From Paraescarpia echinospica (Eukaryota > Annelida > Polychaeta > Sabellida > Siboglinidae), in NCBI GenBank assembly GCA_020002185.1, contig CM034533.1:69487888-69551887 (forward strand): a stretch of 64,000 bases of DNA. Reading direction: 5' to 3'. Below the pieces are notes generated by a model that did not search any database, had not been told where the DNA came from, and saw nothing but the letters and a program-made list of their open reading frames with translations. Positions 63,910-64,000 of this stretch are shown here, one piece after another. The stretch's first letter is position 1, and every line of letters begins with the position of its first letter. The position numbers and the translations under genes are program-made.

Positions 63910-64000
63910 CTGCACTGCCCACTTTATGTGGTGTTCCCCAGGGTTCTGTTCTTGGGCCTTTGCTTTTTAGTCTCTACTCAACCACTATAAGCTCTGTTAT
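63910..64000 (+). mobile_element. Non-LTR retrotransposon RT fragment, runs off the window
   Basis: The plus-strand frame reads [19 protein letters not shown], the conserved RT motif just before the catalytic FADD block. The rest continues past 64000. Confidence 0.85.

Overview
The window is eukaryotic (metazoan) DNA. Genes are split by GT-AG introns, and the intergenic and intronic DNA carries a tRNA-headed SINE family, non-LTR retrotransposon fragments and small TA-flanked MITEs. Protein content and repeat style suggest a lophotrochozoan, most likely a mollusc; that assignment is inference.

Almost the whole window is the 3' three-quarters of one large minus-strand gene, reconstructed here as 29 coding exons (63488 down to the stop at 3876-3878). 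Every exon junction keeps frame: 6,230 nt give 2,075 codons plus a stop after two leading bases that complete a codon from the upstream exon. The domain order is EGF repeats (one partial, seven complete), a giant Ser/Thr/Met-rich exon, then EGF-LamG1-EGF-LamG2-EGF-EGF-LamG3-EGF-EGF-LamG4-EGF-EGF-LamG5-stop. There is no transmembrane segment at the C-terminus. This is the architecture of EYS (eyes shut / spacemaker), a secreted photoreceptor matrix protein. The 5' end of the gene lies beyond position 64000.

At the left edge, two exons of a different, unidentified plus-strand gene end in an acidic tail (stop at 3329-3331, AATAAA at 3639-3644). The two genes are tail to tail, about 0.55 kb apart between stop codons.

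Layout: 1-2050 two minisatellites; 2200-3644 end of the plus-strand gene; 3876-14719 LamG5, EGFs and the end of LamG4, with 52-bp, 27/43-bp, 42-bp and 64-bp arrays; 14720-26265 one 11.5-kb intron with a possible 6.9-kb TTAA-flanked element and a 4.5-kb array of 45-bp units; 26266-45981 LamG4 to LamG1 exons with intervening arrays and a decayed LINE; 46.2-48.05 kb a 45-bp array with an embedded partial exon duplicate; 48211-52290 mucin-like exon and EGF exons; 52.57-60.17 kb a 7.6-kb array of 48-bp units; 60.4-62.28 kb a 74-bp array derived from a MITE end; 62394-63488 two EGF exons; 63.5-64 kb a SINE and an RT fragment.

Tandem repeats fill roughly 27-28 kb (over 40 %) of the window by my estimate. 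The most striking pattern is that many arrays begin at an exon-intron boundary and copy it, so that real splice donors or acceptors are followed or preceded by copies of themselves (exons 8, 11, 15, 20, 22 and 27). The extreme case is exon 22, with about 100 copies of its donor. In intron 6 a duplicated exon start plus an array-supplied donor makes a candidate in-frame 96-nt cassette exon.
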